A model generated the notes under the pieces. The model had not been told where the DNA came from and did no database searches. It saw only the letters and a program-made list of their open reading frames with translations. The position numbers and the translations under genes are program-made. A DNA stretch of 64,000 bases from Arthrobacter sp. KBS0702 (lineage in GTDB: Bacteria; Actinomycetota; Actinomycetes; Actinomycetales; Micrococcaceae), in contig NZ_CP042172.1 in NCBI RefSeq assembly GCF_005937985.2, positions 2,232,001 through 2,296,000 of the forward strand, in the 5' to 3' direction. Below, piece after piece: positions 29,565 through 40,952 of this stretch (the stretch's first letter is position 1; the number at the start of each line of letters is the position of its first letter).

Positions 29565-29947
29565 CTTCGGCCCCTCCATCCACTCAGGTGTCAGAGCTGA
29601 CGTGAGCGCGCGGAGTAACCGTCCTAGAGACCCGGCAAATTGATGTGAGACCTCAAACAGCGAATTTTGAGAAGACAGTTACTCCCCAGCATTTGTCGTC
29701 AGTTCGCTTGCCTTTTCAGGCTATTGAGGGGCCGATCGCCAGTCCCGAGTAACTGGTACCCGAGTATCGGTACGCCTCCTACCCCCCTGCCCCGGGCTGT
29801 ACTCAGTTCGGGAGCCGCTGACCACTTGCCAGTAGCCTGAGGGCCGGGTTAACGGCCGCGAGGCGGCCCCTGGCGGCAATGTTCAGGGAAGAACATTGCC
29901 GCCAAGTGCCACCTCGCTGCGGTGGTGCCGGAAACCTCCGGCCCGGC
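29565..29947. other. Non-coding region between the repeat protein and metG
   Basis: These 383 bases show no supported gene. They hold three GAGTAAC heptamers (29613-29619, 29678-29684 inverted, 29747-29753), a related GAGTATC (29762-29768) inside GGTACC-8-GGTAC, and a hairpin near metG. The right-hand part is the likely promoter and control region of the secreted repeat protein. Confidence 0.6.
29871..29904 (-). terminator. Hairpin downstream of metG
   Basis: A perfect 14-bp inverted repeat with a 6-base loop lies 43 bases after the metG stop codon. No T-run follows on the minus strand, so termination is likely but not certain. Confidence 0.6.
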
Positions 29948-31507
29948 TCAAGCTTCTGCGGGTTCCTCGTACTTGGGGAACACCGGCGAAGGTGCTGGCA
30001 GTGCGGTACCGGCCTCAATCGGGGTCTCCAGGGCGGCGAACTCGCGGGACTCCCCCTCGGCCTGGCCCAGGCTGTCGAGGATGGCTCCGGCAGCCGCCGG
30101 CATCACCGGCTGCGCCAGGATAGCGACGGTCCGGAGCACCTCAAGGGTCACGTACAGGACCGTGTTCATGCGTTCGACGTCGGTTTTGCGCAGCACCCAC
30201 GGGGCCTGCTCCGCGAAGTAGGCGTTGGTGTCGCCGAGGACGTTCCAGATCGCCTCGAGCGCGCGGCTGAACTCCTGCTTTTCGAATGCTGCGCGGGCAA
30301 TGCCCAGCAGGCCCTTGGCCTGGCCGAGCAGCGCGGCGTCCTCGGCGGAGAATCCACCGGGAACGGGGACGGCGCCTTCGCAGTTCTTCGCCACCATGGA
30401 CAGGGAGCGCTGGGCAAGGTTGCCGAAGTTGTTCGCCAGGTCGGAGTTCATCCGGCCAACAATCGCGTCGTGGCTGTAGTTGCCGTCGGCGCCGAACGGC
30501 ACTTCACGGAGCAGGAAGAAGCGCACCTGGTCCAGCCCGTACTGCGCCACCCAGTCGGCCGGCGCCACCACGTTGCCCAGCGATTTGGACATCTTGACGC
30601 CCTGGTTGTGCAGGTGGCCGTGGATCATCACCCGTTTGGGCAGTTCCAGGCCGGCCGACATCAGGAACGCGGGCCAGTACACCGCGTGGAACCGCGAGAT
30701 GTCCTTGCCGATCACGTGGACGTCGGCGGGCCAGTACTTCCGGAAGCTCTCCGACTCCGTGTCCGGGAAGCCGACGCCGGTCAGGTAGTTGGTCAGCGCG
30801 TCCACCCAGACGTACATCACGTGGTCCGGGTTGCCCGGCACGGGGACGCCCCAGTTGAAGGAAGTGCGGCTGATCGAAAGGTCCTCAAGGCCGCCCTTGA
30901 CGAAGCTGATGACCTCGTTGAACCGGCTGTGCGGCGCGCCGAATTCCGGGTGGTCCGCGTAGAGGGCCAGCAGCCGGTCCTGGTAGGCGGAGAGCTTGAA
31001 GAAGTAGCTCTCCTCCTCGGTCCAGGTCACCTCGGTGCCGGTTTCGGAGGCGTAGCGGAGCCCGTCGTCGCGGACCTCGGTCTCGTCCTCGACGAAGTAG
31101 CGTTCGTCGCGGACCGAGTACCAGCCGGCGTACTTGGAGAGGTAGATGTCGCCGTTGGCTTCCATCCGCTGCCACAGCGCCTTGGCGGCCTCGTAGTGGT
31201 CAGGGTCCGTGGTGCGGATGAACCGGCTCAGCGAAATGCCCAGGTCGTCGCTCATCCGGCGGAAGGCCGTCGAGTTGCGGTCGGCAAGTTCCTTGACCGG
31301 AATGCCTTCCTTTTCCGCCGTTTGCTGCATCTTCAGGCCGTGCTCGTCCGTGCCGGTCATAAAGAAGACGTCGTAGCCGTCCAGCCGTTTGAATCGCGCC
31401 ATCGCGTCGGTGGCGATGACTTCGTAGGCGTGGCCAATGTGCGGCACGCCGTTGGGGTAGCTGATGGCTGTCGTGATGTAGAACGGGGTTTTTTCGGAAG
31501 GGGTCAC
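29948..31507 (-). CDS. metG: Methionyl-tRNA synthetase
   Basis: MetG charges initiator and elongator tRNA-Met. The 519-residue class I enzyme has the HIGH motif in [10 protein letters not shown], the FMTGTDEHG segment and KMSKSLGN, then the helical anticodon-binding domain ([13 protein letters not shown]). It is the short form without the C-terminal tRNA-binding dimerisation domain and without an obvious zinc-knuckle cysteine set, as in mycobacterial-type enzymes. It starts 9 bases after the ABC ATPase gene, so the three may share transcription. Confidence 0.96.
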   Translation of the reverse strand: MTPSEKTPFYITTAISYPNGVPHIGHAYEVIATDAMARFKRLDGYDVFFMTGTDEHGLKMQQTAEKEGIPVKELADRNSTAFRRMSDDLGISLSRFIRTTDPDHYEAAKALWQRMEANGDIYLSKYAGWYSVRDERYFVEDETEVRDDGLRYASETGTEVTWTEEESYFFKLSAYQDRLLALYADHPEFGAPHSRFNEVISFVKGGLEDLSISRTSFNWGVPVPGNPDHVMYVWVDALTNYLTGVGFPDTESESFRKYWPADVHVIGKDISRFHAVYWPAFLMSAGLELPKRVMIHGHLHNQGVKMSKSLGNVVAPADWVAQYGLDQVRFFLLREVPFGADGNYSHDAIVGRMNSDLANNFGNLAQRSLSMVAKNCEGAVPVPGGFSAEDAALLGQAKGLLGIARAAFEKQEFSRALEAIWNVLGDTNAYFAEQAPWVLRKTDVERMNTVLYVTLEVLRTVAILAQPVMPAAAGAILDSLGQAEGESREFAALETPIEAGTALPAPSPVFPKYEEPAEA

Positions 31508-31516
31508 GGTATAAAC

Positions 31517-32284
31517 CTAGATCAGTTCGGTCAGGGTATCGCTCTGGCGGACGAGTTCGTGGTCATGTGAAGCCACCAGGACGGCGATGCCGTCCGACGT
31601 CGTGTCCTTGAGGATGCTGATGATGCGGTTGGCCGAGGTGCGGTCCAGGCTCGCCGTCGGCTCGTCCACCACCAGCACCCGGGTGCCGAGGATCAGGGCG
31701 CGGGCGATCGCAACGCGCTGGCGTTCGCCGCCGGAGAGCTGTGCGGGGCGGTGGCGCATGCGGCGGCCGAGGCCGACGAGGTCCAGCAGGTCCTTGGCCA
31801 TGTCTCGGCGCTGTTCGACCTCGCCGTCGGGCACGGCCGGGAGCAGTACGTTCTCGAGTGCACTCATGCCGTCGATCAGGGCGCCGCCCTGGTCGACATA
31901 GCCGATCAGGGCGCGGCGGCGGTCGGCGATCTCGTCGTCGCCCATGGTCTCGAGGGAGTCGCCTTCCCAGAACACCCGGCCCGAGGTCGGCAGCGTCAGG
32001 CCCGCGCCGACGGTCAGGATGCTGGTTTTGCCCGAGCCGGAGCGGCCGGCGATGCAGTGCATCTCGCCGGAATGCAGCGTCATGTTGAAGTCGTCGACGA
32101 CGTTAACGGGCTCGGCGCCGCCCTTGCCACCGCCGTAGTGGATCGTGATGTTGCTCAGTTCCAGCGGCGTGGCGTGGTCCGCGGCCTTCACGATCGTGTT
32201 GGCTCGGGTCTGGTGGCCGCCGTTCCCGGTGCTCTCCGGCATCCGGTTTCGGGCCGCCCTGGTCAGGTTCAGCTCGTTAGTCAT
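31517..32284 (-). CDS. ABC transporter ATP-binding protein (MacB/LolD type)
   Basis: A 255-residue ATPase with Walker A GRSGSGKTS, Q-loop YVDQGG, signature LSGGERQRVAIARAL, Walker B VLVVDEPTASLD and H-loop VASHDHEL, all intact. The family works with FtsX-type permeases that handle lipoproteins, antimicrobials or cell-wall hydrolase control rather than bulk transport. The ATG at 32284 overlaps the permease stop (ATGA), so a longer start at 32317 is unlikely. The first about 45 residues are a polar extension before the ABC core. Confidence 0.92.
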   Translation of the reverse strand: MTNELNLTRAARNRMPESTGNGGHQTRANTIVKAADHATPLELSNITIHYGGGKGGAEPVNVVDDFNMTLHSGEMHCIAGRSGSGKTSILTVGAGLTLPTSGRVFWEGDSLETMGDDEIADRRRALIGYVDQGGALIDGMSALENVLLPAVPDGEVEQRRDMAKDLLDLVGLGRRMRHRPAQLSGGERQRVAIARALILGTRVLVVDEPTASLDRTSANRIISILKDTTSDGIAVLVASHDHELVRQSDTLTELI

Positions 32285-35070
32285 TGGACCACTTTCGTTG
32301 CAATCGGAATCCAGCAAAGTACCGCTACGAGTCCGGCGATTCCGGCCCAGATGGCGGCGTAGGGGGCGAGGAGCAGGCTGATGCCCAGGGCGCCGAGGAT
32401 ACCCAGCGGCAGTGCGATGGTCCCCACCATGGCATTTTCGAAGAAGCGGACCTGGCCCAGCATGTCCGGGTTCCAGCCCATGGCCTGCAGGGTGCCCAGG
32501 TACTGGCGTTTGGCGCCCAGCTCGAAGCGGCCGGTGACCATGGTCAGCAGCAGCCCCACGGCAACCCCGGACACGCCCAGCACGATGCTCGGCAGCGCGA
32601 CGCTGGCCGCGGCCAGACCGCTCAGGGCACTGGCGCCAGCGGCCCGCGGGATGTCGATCAGGAGTGCTGCGAGCCCGCCCACGGCGGCACCGAAGACGCC
32701 GACGGCGACGGCCAGCGAGCCGGTGTTGAACTTGTTCGTGCTCAGCTGCCGGCTGGCGAAGGTCAGCGGCGAGTCGACCGGGATGAGGCGCTCATCGTGC
32801 TGCGGTTCCTGGTCGATGACCTCGCGGTGGCGCAGCTGCTGCGCGGCGAAGTAGGCGGCCCCGCAGTACAGGACCAGGACCGAAGCGGAGACGATCGCGG
32901 TGGCCGGGTTCCAGCTGATCAGGCTCAGCGCGATCCCGGCGACGGCCAGCAGGGCGGCGCCCACACCGAATTCTGCCAGGACCCAGGACCGGATCTTGCG
33001 CTGCGTCCAGCCCATGGCCCGCAGTGTTCCGGCCTCGCGGCGGCGCTTGCGGACGTAGCTGACGGTCGAGGCGCCGGTGAGCAGCGCGGAACCGCACAGG
33101 GTCAGGAAGAGGAGCGTGAGGTTGGTGCCGGTCAGCGAGCCGGAGACGGCGTCGGCGGCGTCCTGGCGGACCCAGGACTGCTGCACGGTGCCCAGCGGCG
33201 ATTCCTTCCCGGCGTCGTCCTTGGAGTAGCCGGGCACGAAGATGTTGGCATCTTCGCGGGCGGAGCCGGCGACCACGGTGGCCTGCAGGCCCATGTCGCG
33301 GATCTGGTTGGCGAGCTTTTCAACCTCCGGCTGCGCCTGCTTCCAGGTGCCGTCCACCTTGGCGCGGACACGCACGGCGTCGATGACGGAGGCGTTCTTC
33401 TCGTAGCCGCGGGCGGCGGCCAGGCCGTAGTAGTCGGTGATGGCGCCGGCCGACTGGCTGACCAGTCCGGTCCCGCTGAGCGAGGGCTTGAGGGTGGTCT
33501 GCCCGGCGTCGTTGCCCGCGGCGTCCTTGCTCAGGGTCATCGGCGTCGGGTCGTAGCCGCCAAGCGGCAGGCGGTTGACGTCACCGGCGGCCGCCTGGAC
33601 CTTGGCCGGGTCGAAGGTGCCGTAGACCATGGCCAGCGGCGTGGCCGGCTTCTTGCCGGTCGCGAGGTTGTCGCGGTAGGCGCGCTCGTCGACGGGCGTA
33701 CGCTGCGTCTGGTCGACCGGGGCGCCGTTGGCGCCCTTCTCGGGCAGCCGGTTGACGGTGATCCAGTCGCCGGGGACCGCGGACTTGTCCACGGCGCCGT
33801 TGCCGGCGGTCTCGCCGTCCTTGTACTTGGGGGCGGCGGCGAAGTCGGTGCTCCAGGTCGCGGGGTTGTAGAGGCCCTGGCCGAAGCTGCCGGTGTCGCC
33901 CATCAACTGGGAGAAGTCCTTGGAGCCGGGCCAGGCGAGGGCGAACGGCGACTTGGAAACGAACGGCAGGTAGTCCTTGTCCAGCGACCGGGTGGCGGTG
34001 CCGACGTCCTTCGTCACGTTGCCGGCGGCGTCGATTTCCTCGATCTTGACCGAGTACTTCAGGTCAAGGGAGGTGCCCGAGCGGACGATCAACGGAATCG
34101 CCTGCGAGTCGGCGGTCAGCTGCCCGGCCCGCTTGGCCTGCTGGTACTGGGACATCAGGGGCGCCCAGTACTTGAGCTTGACGCCGAGGAAGTCGGGGCC
34201 TTCCTTGAGCTGGTCCATGCTGATGCCGTTGGTGAACAGGCTCTCGAAGTGGCGGCCGATCGCGCCGGCGTTGCGGGCATCGGCCGGGGGTGCCTTCTCC
34301 AGCGGCGCGAGGAAGTCCCCGGCGCCGCCCAGGAGCGCGCGCTCCGAAACCGGGTCGACGGCGACGACGGATTCGGTCACCTGCGGCGCCATGGGCAGGG
34401 AGACAGAGAGATTGAAAAGGTTGTGCTCTGAGCCGCCGGCAGGGGCCGGGAACTTGATTCCGGTCTCCCCTGCCGGGCCGGCGATCCGCACGTTCTTGCC
34501 GCCGGCGACCTGCTCTTCGACCAGCTTGGCTTTGCCGAGGGTTCCTTCGGCAGTGGTTTTGAACAGGGTCTGCTCGGACTTACCGTCAGAGCTCACCGCG
34601 CTGGCGGTGAGGCGGTACTTCTTGGCGGTGGCGCTGAGCACGGACTCGGCCGCGGGCCACTTGGACGGATCGGTGGCGCTGGGATCGCCGGCGGTGCCGG
34701 CAAGGCCGGCACTGTAGCCGAGGTAGTCGGTGGCGTCGAGGCGCGGGGCCTCGAGATTCTGTGAGACGCGGGACACCAGGCTGATCGGAGCCGCGACGGA
34801 GGTGCCGGCGAGCTTGCGGATGGCGTCCAGCTGCTCGAAGCTGACCCCGCCCTGGCCGGTGGCGATCTCGGGCTGCATCAGGCCGCCGTTGTCGTCGGCC
34901 TTGGCCTGGACGAGGACGTCGTAGAGACCGCGGGAGTTCTGGTCGACGGTGCGGTTAAGCGCGGCCTGCGACTGGCCCTGCACCAGGACGGACAGGCACA
35001 TGGCCACGATCAAAATGGACGCGGTCAGCAAAAGCACTCTGCTTCTGATGAACCTCTGGACGGCGTTCAT
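32281..35070 (-). CDS. FtsX-like ABC transporter permease
   Basis: A 929-residue permease partner of the adjacent ATPase. One N-terminal membrane helix (about 12-32) is followed by a very large extracytoplasmic region of roughly 600 residues. An FtsX domain follows (near FLTLCGSALLTGASTVSYV and the cytoplasmic loop RKRRREAGTLRAMGWTQRKI), and a second similar module closes the protein, with RQYLGTLQAMGWNPDMLGQ as its matching loop. About eight membrane helices in total. The ATG at 35070 has AGGAG four bases upstream. The large ectodomain suggests binding of an envelope-side substrate; none is identified. Confidence 0.88.
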   Translation of the reverse strand: MNAVQRFIRSRVLLLTASILIVAMCLSVLVQGQSQAALNRTVDQNSRGLYDVLVQAKADDNGGLMQPEIATGQGGVSFEQLDAIRKLAGTSVAAPISLVSRVSQNLEAPRLDATDYLGYSAGLAGTAGDPSATDPSKWPAAESVLSATAKKYRLTASAVSSDGKSEQTLFKTTAEGTLGKAKLVEEQVAGGKNVRIAGPAGETGIKFPAPAGGSEHNLFNLSVSLPMAPQVTESVVAVDPVSERALLGGAGDFLAPLEKAPPADARNAGAIGRHFESLFTNGISMDQLKEGPDFLGVKLKYWAPLMSQYQQAKRAGQLTADSQAIPLIVRSGTSLDLKYSVKIEEIDAAGNVTKDVGTATRSLDKDYLPFVSKSPFALAWPGSKDFSQLMGDTGSFGQGLYNPATWSTDFAAAPKYKDGETAGNGAVDKSAVPGDWITVNRLPEKGANGAPVDQTQRTPVDERAYRDNLATGKKPATPLAMVYGTFDPAKVQAAAGDVNRLPLGGYDPTPMTLSKDAAGNDAGQTTLKPSLSGTGLVSQSAGAITDYYGLAAARGYEKNASVIDAVRVRAKVDGTWKQAQPEVEKLANQIRDMGLQATVVAGSAREDANIFVPGYSKDDAGKESPLGTVQQSWVRQDAADAVSGSLTGTNLTLLFLTLCGSALLTGASTVSYVRKRRREAGTLRAMGWTQRKIRSWVLAEFGVGAALLAVAGIALSLISWNPATAIVSASVLVLYCGAAYFAAQQLRHREVIDQEPQHDERLIPVDSPLTFASRQLSTNKFNTGSLAVAVGVFGAAVGGLAALLIDIPRAAGASALSGLAAASVALPSIVLGVSGVAVGLLLTMVTGRFELGAKRQYLGTLQAMGWNPDMLGQVRFFENAMVGTIALPLGILGALGISLLLAPYAAIWAGIAGLVAVLCWIPIATKVVQ

Positions 35071-35230
35071 TGGGCTCCTGAAAGCTGGATTGCGTGCGCA
35101 CACCACTGTTCATTCCGCGCGGAAATAATGGCGTCCCCGGCCGGGTGTGCAAAAGTAAAGGCCGGTCTGCCGGCCAGATCCGAAATTCGGACCTAGCCAT
35201 TGTACGCAGACCGGCCGCTTCTTCGTGGCC

Positions 35231-35257
35231 GCCTGCGGCGGTGTTGCCGCCGCAGGC
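35231..35257 (-). terminator. Hairpin after serA
   Basis: A perfect 11-bp stem with a 5-base loop (TGTTG), 15 bases downstream of the serA stop. No T-run follows. A second long-range repeat (GCCGGTCTGC at 35161 and its complement near 35206) lies just beyond, towards the ABC permease. Confidence 0.6.
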
Positions 35258-35272
35258 GTCCGACGTGGGGCT

Positions 35273-36868
35273 TTAGTCCTCGAGGTCGACTTCGCGGACC
35301 ATTTCGGCGCCGATTCCGGCCTTGATCGCGTCCAGCACCTGCTGCGGCACGGAGCTATCGATGGTCAGGAGCGCAAGCACCTGCCCGCCTTCCGCCTGCC
35401 GGGCCACCTGCATGCCGGCGATGTTGATGTTGTTCATGCCGAGGATGTGGCCGATCGTGCCGATCACACCCGGGCGGTCCGAGTAGGCCACCACCACGAG
35501 GTGTTCGCTGATCGGGATTTCGACCTCGAAGCCGTTGATTCCGACGAGCTTCTGGATCTGCTTGGGTCCGGTCAGGGTGCCCGCTACGGAGATCTGGCTG
35601 CCGTCGCTCAGGGCCCCGCGCAGGGTCAGGACGTTGCGGTAGGACTCCGTGTCCGGCGTGGTGATGAGCCGGACGTTGATGCCGCGCTGCTCGGCGATCA
35701 CGGGGGCGTTGACATAGGAGACCTGCTCGGTCACGATGTCGGCGAAGATGCCCTTGAGGGCGGCCAGTTCGAGGACCTTGACGTCCAGCGAGGAGATCTC
35801 GCCGGCCACCTCGACGTCGAACTGGGTGAGCGAGGCGTGGGTCATGGCGGTGAAGATCCTGCCCAGCTTCTCGATCAGCGGGATGCCGGGGCGCACGTCC
35901 GGGGCGATCACGCCGCCGGCGACGTTCACGGCGTCCGGGACGAGCTCCCCGGCGAGGGCCTGGCGGACGGACCGGGCGACCGAGACGCCGGCCTTTTCCT
36001 GGGCCTCGTCGGTGGAGGCGCCCAGGTGCGGGGTGACCACGACGTTGTCGAGCTTGAAGAACGGCAGGTCGGTGCTGGGCTCCTTGACGAAAACGTCGAC
36101 GCCGGCGCCGGCGATCTCCCCGGACTCCAGCGCGGCGTAGAGGGCTTCCTCGTCCACCAGGCCGCCGCGGGCGACGTTGACGACGTAGGCGGTGTTCTTC
36201 ATCTTCTTGAACGCCTCTGCGCCGAGCATGCCGACGGTCTCGGGCGTCTTCGGCATGTGGATCGTGATGAAGTCCGACTGGGTCAGGAGCTCGTCCAGGG
36301 TCACCAGCTGGACGCCGAGCTGGGCGGCGCGGGCCGAGGTGATGTACGGGTCGTACGCGAGGATCTTGGTGTCGAAGCCCTTCAGCCGGGCCGCGACGAG
36401 GGCGCCGATCCGGCCGAGGCCGATGATGCCGATCTTCTTCTCGAACAGCTCGGTCCCGGTGTACTTGGAGCGCTTCCACTCGCCGTCCTTGAGCGCGGCG
36501 GAGGCCTGCGGGATGTGCCGGGCCAGGCTGAGGATGTGGCCGACGGTGAGTTCGGCGGCGGAGACGATGTTCGACGTCGGGGCGTTGACCACCATTACGC
36601 CCGCCTGGGTGGCGGCCTTGATGTCCACGTTGTCCAGGCCCACGCCGGCGCGGGCGATCACCTTGAGGTTCTTCGCGGCGGCGATCGCCTCGGCATCCAC
36701 CTGGGTGGCGGAGCGGATCAGGATCGCGTCGACGTCGGCGATCGCGGAGAGCAGCTGGGAACGGTCGGCGCCGTCGGTCTGGCGGATTTCAAAGTCCGGG
36801 CCGAGGGCCTCGACTGTGGCGGGCGAAAGTTCCTCAGCGAGGAGTACGACAGGTTTGGTGCTTGTCAC
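35273..36868 (-). CDS. serA: D-3-phosphoglycerate dehydrogenase
   Basis: SerA oxidises 3-phosphoglycerate, the first step of serine synthesis. The 531-residue protein is the long actinobacterial type: a substrate and NAD-binding core with GLGRIGALVAARL and NVARGGLVDEEAL, then an intervening domain and a C-terminal ACT domain (VVVAYSDRPGVIGTIGHILG) that senses serine in related enzymes. It has its own gap of 130 bases to ilvC, with a hairpin between, so it is probably transcribed separately although on the same strand as the ilv genes. Confidence 0.97.
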   Translation of the reverse strand: MTSTKPVVLLAEELSPATVEALGPDFEIRQTDGADRSQLLSAIADVDAILIRSATQVDAEAIAAAKNLKVIARAGVGLDNVDIKAATQAGVMVVNAPTSNIVSAAELTVGHILSLARHIPQASAALKDGEWKRSKYTGTELFEKKIGIIGLGRIGALVAARLKGFDTKILAYDPYITSARAAQLGVQLVTLDELLTQSDFITIHMPKTPETVGMLGAEAFKKMKNTAYVVNVARGGLVDEEALYAALESGEIAGAGVDVFVKEPSTDLPFFKLDNVVVTPHLGASTDEAQEKAGVSVARSVRQALAGELVPDAVNVAGGVIAPDVRPGIPLIEKLGRIFTAMTHASLTQFDVEVAGEISSLDVKVLELAALKGIFADIVTEQVSYVNAPVIAEQRGINVRLITTPDTESYRNVLTLRGALSDGSQISVAGTLTGPKQIQKLVGINGFEVEIPISEHLVVVAYSDRPGVIGTIGHILGMNNINIAGMQVARQAEGGQVLALLTIDSSVPQQVLDAIKAGIGAEMVREVDLED

Positions 36869-36944
36869 CGGTGACCTCTTTAGCTCTCTTGTAATTCAGG
36901 TGGGGATTTTGGTGAAACGTGGGTGATGCTCGGTAGTGCTCAAC

Positions 36945-36986
36945 GCAGGGAAGCCGGACCCCAGTAATGGCGTCCGGCTCCCCTGC
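36945..36986 (-). terminator. Hairpin after ilvC
   Basis: A 15-bp stem with one mismatch (36945-36959 with 36972-36986) lies 12 bases past the ilvC stop, separating the ilvBNC unit from serA. No clear T-run follows. Confidence 0.65.
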
Positions 36987-36998
36987 CGGCCAGCTGCC

Positions 36999-38625
<1,627 letters not shown>

Positions 38626-38627
38626 TT

Positions 38628-40526
38628 TCAGTCCTCTTCTTCCCAGTCCGGGGTCATGTTGCGGGCAACCTGGATCTGGTCGTTGCTGACTCCGGCGGGG
38701 ACCATCGGCCACACCATGGAGTTGGGGCTTACGACGAAATCGATGACCACCGGGCGGTCGTTGATCGCCAGGGCCTGCTGGATGGTGGCGTCGATGTCCT
38801 CGTCGCGTTCGCAGCGGAAGGCGGCGCAGCCGTAAGCGTCCGCGAGCTTGACGAAGTCCGGGATCCGTACGGTGTCGTGCCCGGTGTTGAGGTCGGTGTT
38901 GGAATAGCGGCCCTCGTAGAACAGGGTCTGCCACTGGCGCACCATGCCCAGCGAGGAGTTGTTGATCACAGCGACCTTGATCGGGATCTTGTTGATCGCA
39001 CAGGTGGCCAGCTCCTGGTTGGTCATCTGGAAGCAGCCGTCGCCGTCGATCGCCCAGACCACCCGGTCAGGTTCGCCCACCTTGGCGCCCATGGCGGCCG
39101 GCACGGCGTAGCCCATGGTGCCTGCGCCGCCGGAGTTCAGCCAGGCGTGCGGGCGTTCGTACTTGATGAACTGCGAGGCCCACATCTGGTGCTGTCCGAC
39201 GCCGGCGACGTAGACGCCCTCCGGCCCGGTGAGGGCACCAATCCGTTCGATCACGCGCTGCGGGGCGCTCAGGCCGTCCTCGGGTTCGGTCCAGCCCAGC
39301 GGGTAGGTCTCCTTGAGGTTGTTCAGGAAGGCCCACCAGTTGGTCAGGTCCGGGGTTCCGGCGGTTTCGAACTGCTGGCGCAGTGCCTCGCTGAGCTCCG
39401 GGATGATCTCCTTGACCGAACCCACGATCGGCACGTCGGCGGTGCGGTTCTTGGAGATCTCCGCCGGGTCGATGTCCGCGTGGATGACCTTGGCGTTCGG
39501 GGCGAAGGACTTCAGGATGCCGGTGACCCGGTCATCGAAACGCGCGCCCAGGGTGATCAGCAGATCCGACTGCTGCAGCGCGGTCACGGCGGACACGGCG
39601 CCATGCATGCCCGGCATGCCCACGTGCTGCGGGTGGGAATCCGGGAAGACGCCCCGGGCCATCAGCGTGGTGACCACCGGGGCACCGGAGAGCTCGGCCA
39701 GTTCCCGCAGCTCGGCGGACGCGTGGGCCTTGACCACGCCGCCGCCGACGTAGAGCACCGGCTTGCTGGCGGCCGCGATCAGCCGGGCTGCCTCACGGAC
39801 CTGCTTACTGTGGCCACGGAGCACCGGGCGGTAACCGGGGAGGTCGATCTTGGGCGGCCAGGAGAAGGTCATCTGGCCCTGCTGGGCATCCTTGGCCACG
39901 TCGACGAGGACGGGGCCCGGGCGGCCGGTCGAGGCCAGGTGGAACGCCTCGGCCATCACGTGCGGGATGTCGTTCGGGTCGGTCACCAGGAACGAGTGCT
40001 TGGTGATCGGCATGGTAATGCCGACGATGTCCGCTTCCTGGAACGCGTCGGTGCCAATGACTCCGCTGGAGACCTGGCCGGTGATGGCCACCATCGGCAC
40101 GGAGTCCATGTGGGCGTCCATGATGGCGGTAACGAGGTTGGTGGCCCCGGGGCCCGAGGTGGCGATGCAGACGCCCACCCGTCCGGTGACCATGGCATAG
40201 CCTTGCGCGGCGTGGCCGGCTCCCTGTTCGTGACGGACCAGAATGTGGTTCATTTTGGAGGCCATCAAGGGGTCATAGGTGGGCAGGATCGCGCCACCGG
40301 GCAAACCGAAAATGTCCTCGACGCCGAGTTCTTCGAGCGCGCGGACGATTGCTTGCGAGCCGGTCATCACCGTCGGGGGTACGACGTTGTTCGGCCCAAG
40401 GACGGGAGAGGCAGCAGCATGCTCGACGCCGGCGTCGGCCGGTCGTTCGATGCGTTCCGGAGCCTTGTGGGCTCCAGCGGACTTTGTGGCCATCAGCGAG
40501 GGGCTGATCGGCGATCCTTTGCTCAT
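38628..40526 (-). CDS. ilvB: Acetolactate synthase large subunit
   Basis: IlvB is the thiamine diphosphate and FAD-dependent catalytic subunit that condenses pyruvate to acetolactate. The 632-residue protein has the [13 protein letters not shown] start region, the catalytic Glu in [15 protein letters not shown], and the diphosphate motif [29 protein letters not shown] in the C-terminal domain. The first about 50 residues are a polar extension. It is preceded by a leader peptide and an attenuator, so expression should follow branched-chain aminoacyl-tRNA levels, and it heads ilvBNC. Confidence 0.97.
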   Translation of the reverse strand: MSKGSPISPSLMATKSAGAHKAPERIERPADAGVEHAAASPVLGPNNVVPPTVMTGSQAIVRALEELGVEDIFGLPGGAILPTYDPLMASKMNHILVRHEQGAGHAAQGYAMVTGRVGVCIATSGPGATNLVTAIMDAHMDSVPMVAITGQVSSGVIGTDAFQEADIVGITMPITKHSFLVTDPNDIPHVMAEAFHLASTGRPGPVLVDVAKDAQQGQMTFSWPPKIDLPGYRPVLRGHSKQVREAARLIAAASKPVLYVGGGVVKAHASAELRELAELSGAPVVTTLMARGVFPDSHPQHVGMPGMHGAVSAVTALQQSDLLITLGARFDDRVTGILKSFAPNAKVIHADIDPAEISKNRTADVPIVGSVKEIIPELSEALRQQFETAGTPDLTNWWAFLNNLKETYPLGWTEPEDGLSAPQRVIERIGALTGPEGVYVAGVGQHQMWASQFIKYERPHAWLNSGGAGTMGYAVPAAMGAKVGEPDRVVWAIDGDGCFQMTNQELATCAINKIPIKVAVINNSSLGMVRQWQTLFYEGRYSNTDLNTGHDTVRIPDFVKLADAYGCAAFRCERDEDIDATIQQALAINDRPVVIDFVVSPNSMVWPMVPAGVSNDQIQVARNMTPDWEEED

Positions 40527-40574
40527 CGGACTCTTCCTTTGGTGGATCTTCTGTGATCGTGGAACTGCGGGTAA

Positions 40575-40614
40575 TAAAAAAACCCCTCAGCCTTAGCGGC
40601 TCTTCGAGGGGTTT
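40575..40614 (-). terminator. Attenuator terminator in the ilvB leader
   Basis: On the minus strand AAACCCCTC pairs with GAGGGGTTT, followed by a run of T, 49 bases before the ilvB start and 28 bases after the leader-peptide stop. This position, after a short Val-rich ORF and before a biosynthetic gene, is diagnostic of transcription attenuation. Two alternative upstream helices are described in the findings. Confidence 0.9.
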
Positions 40615-40642
40615 GCGCGTGACGGTTCGTTACCAGTGGAGG

Positions 40643-40729
40643 CTATGGAGCCACGCGCTTGGTAAGGACGACGGATACACCTGCAGCACTCTCGTATGCA
40701 ACGCGGCCGGTGGTAACGAATGCGGTCAT
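40643..40729 (-). CDS. ilvB leader peptide (28 residues)
   Basis: A 28-codon ORF, ATG at 40729 and TAG at 40643-40645, directly upstream of the attenuator. It encodes MTAFVTTGRVAY at the start and GVSVVLTKRVAP at the end: six Val (5, 10, 18, 20, 21, 26) and one Leu, no Ile. The Val-Val-Leu cluster is where ribosomes would stall when charged tRNA is scarce. C. glutamicum ilvBNC is also preceded by an attenuator with a leader peptide, so the mechanism has precedent in Actinobacteria. This ORF is too short to be found by size-filtered gene calling. Confidence 0.88.
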   Translation of the reverse strand: MTAFVTTGRVAYESAAGVSVVLTKRVAP

Positions 40730-40748
40730 GCGTTCAGTTTTCCCTCTG

Positions 40749-40795
40749 CGTGAGACGGGTGTCAACGAGGTCGCCCCCTGTCTCACGATGTGGAC
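40749..40795 (-). promoter_or_regulatory. ilvB promoter region with inverted repeat and ilvD-shared motif
   Basis: On the minus strand TTGACA (40765-40760) is a perfect -35 hexamer; the -10 is weak (GAAAAC, 17-base spacing). The -35 is flanked by CGTGAGAC/GTCTCACG, a perfect 8-bp inverted repeat (40749-40756 with 40780-40787). Next to it is TGTCTCA-4-GTGGAC (40779-40795), also found upstream of ilvD. Confidence 0.55.
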
Positions 40796-40869
40796 AACGG
40801 CGTCCACTTTTTGGTCCCCCGGTTCCTCTGGTGACCCTTCCGCCTTCGGCGGCAGGCGGGAGTCTCCTA

Positions 40870-40905
40870 CCCCAAGCGGACGGCGCGGGCGCCGTTCGCT
40901 TGGGG
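40870..40905 (-). terminator. Hairpin between ilvD and ilvB, distal
   Basis: A 16-bp stem with one G-U pair and a 4-base loop, the second of two stem-loops after ilvD. It may back up the nearer one (40925-40948) and insulate the ilvB promoter. Confidence 0.6.
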
Positions 40906-40924
40906 CCCCTCGGAGCCTGCCTTA

Positions 40925-40948
40925 CTAAGCGTGGTCGCCCACGCTTAG
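40925..40948 (-). terminator. Hairpin directly after ilvD
   Basis: A perfect 10-bp stem, CTAAGCGTGG with its complement, and a 4-base loop, starting 4 bases after the ilvD stop codon. Likely the ilvD terminator; no strong T-run. Confidence 0.65.
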
Positions 40949-40952
40949 GGAA

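Noticed and set aside
32284..34431. 715-codon open frame opposite the ABC permease
   Set aside because: Antisense shadow; composition Gly, Val, Asp and Arg without motifs.
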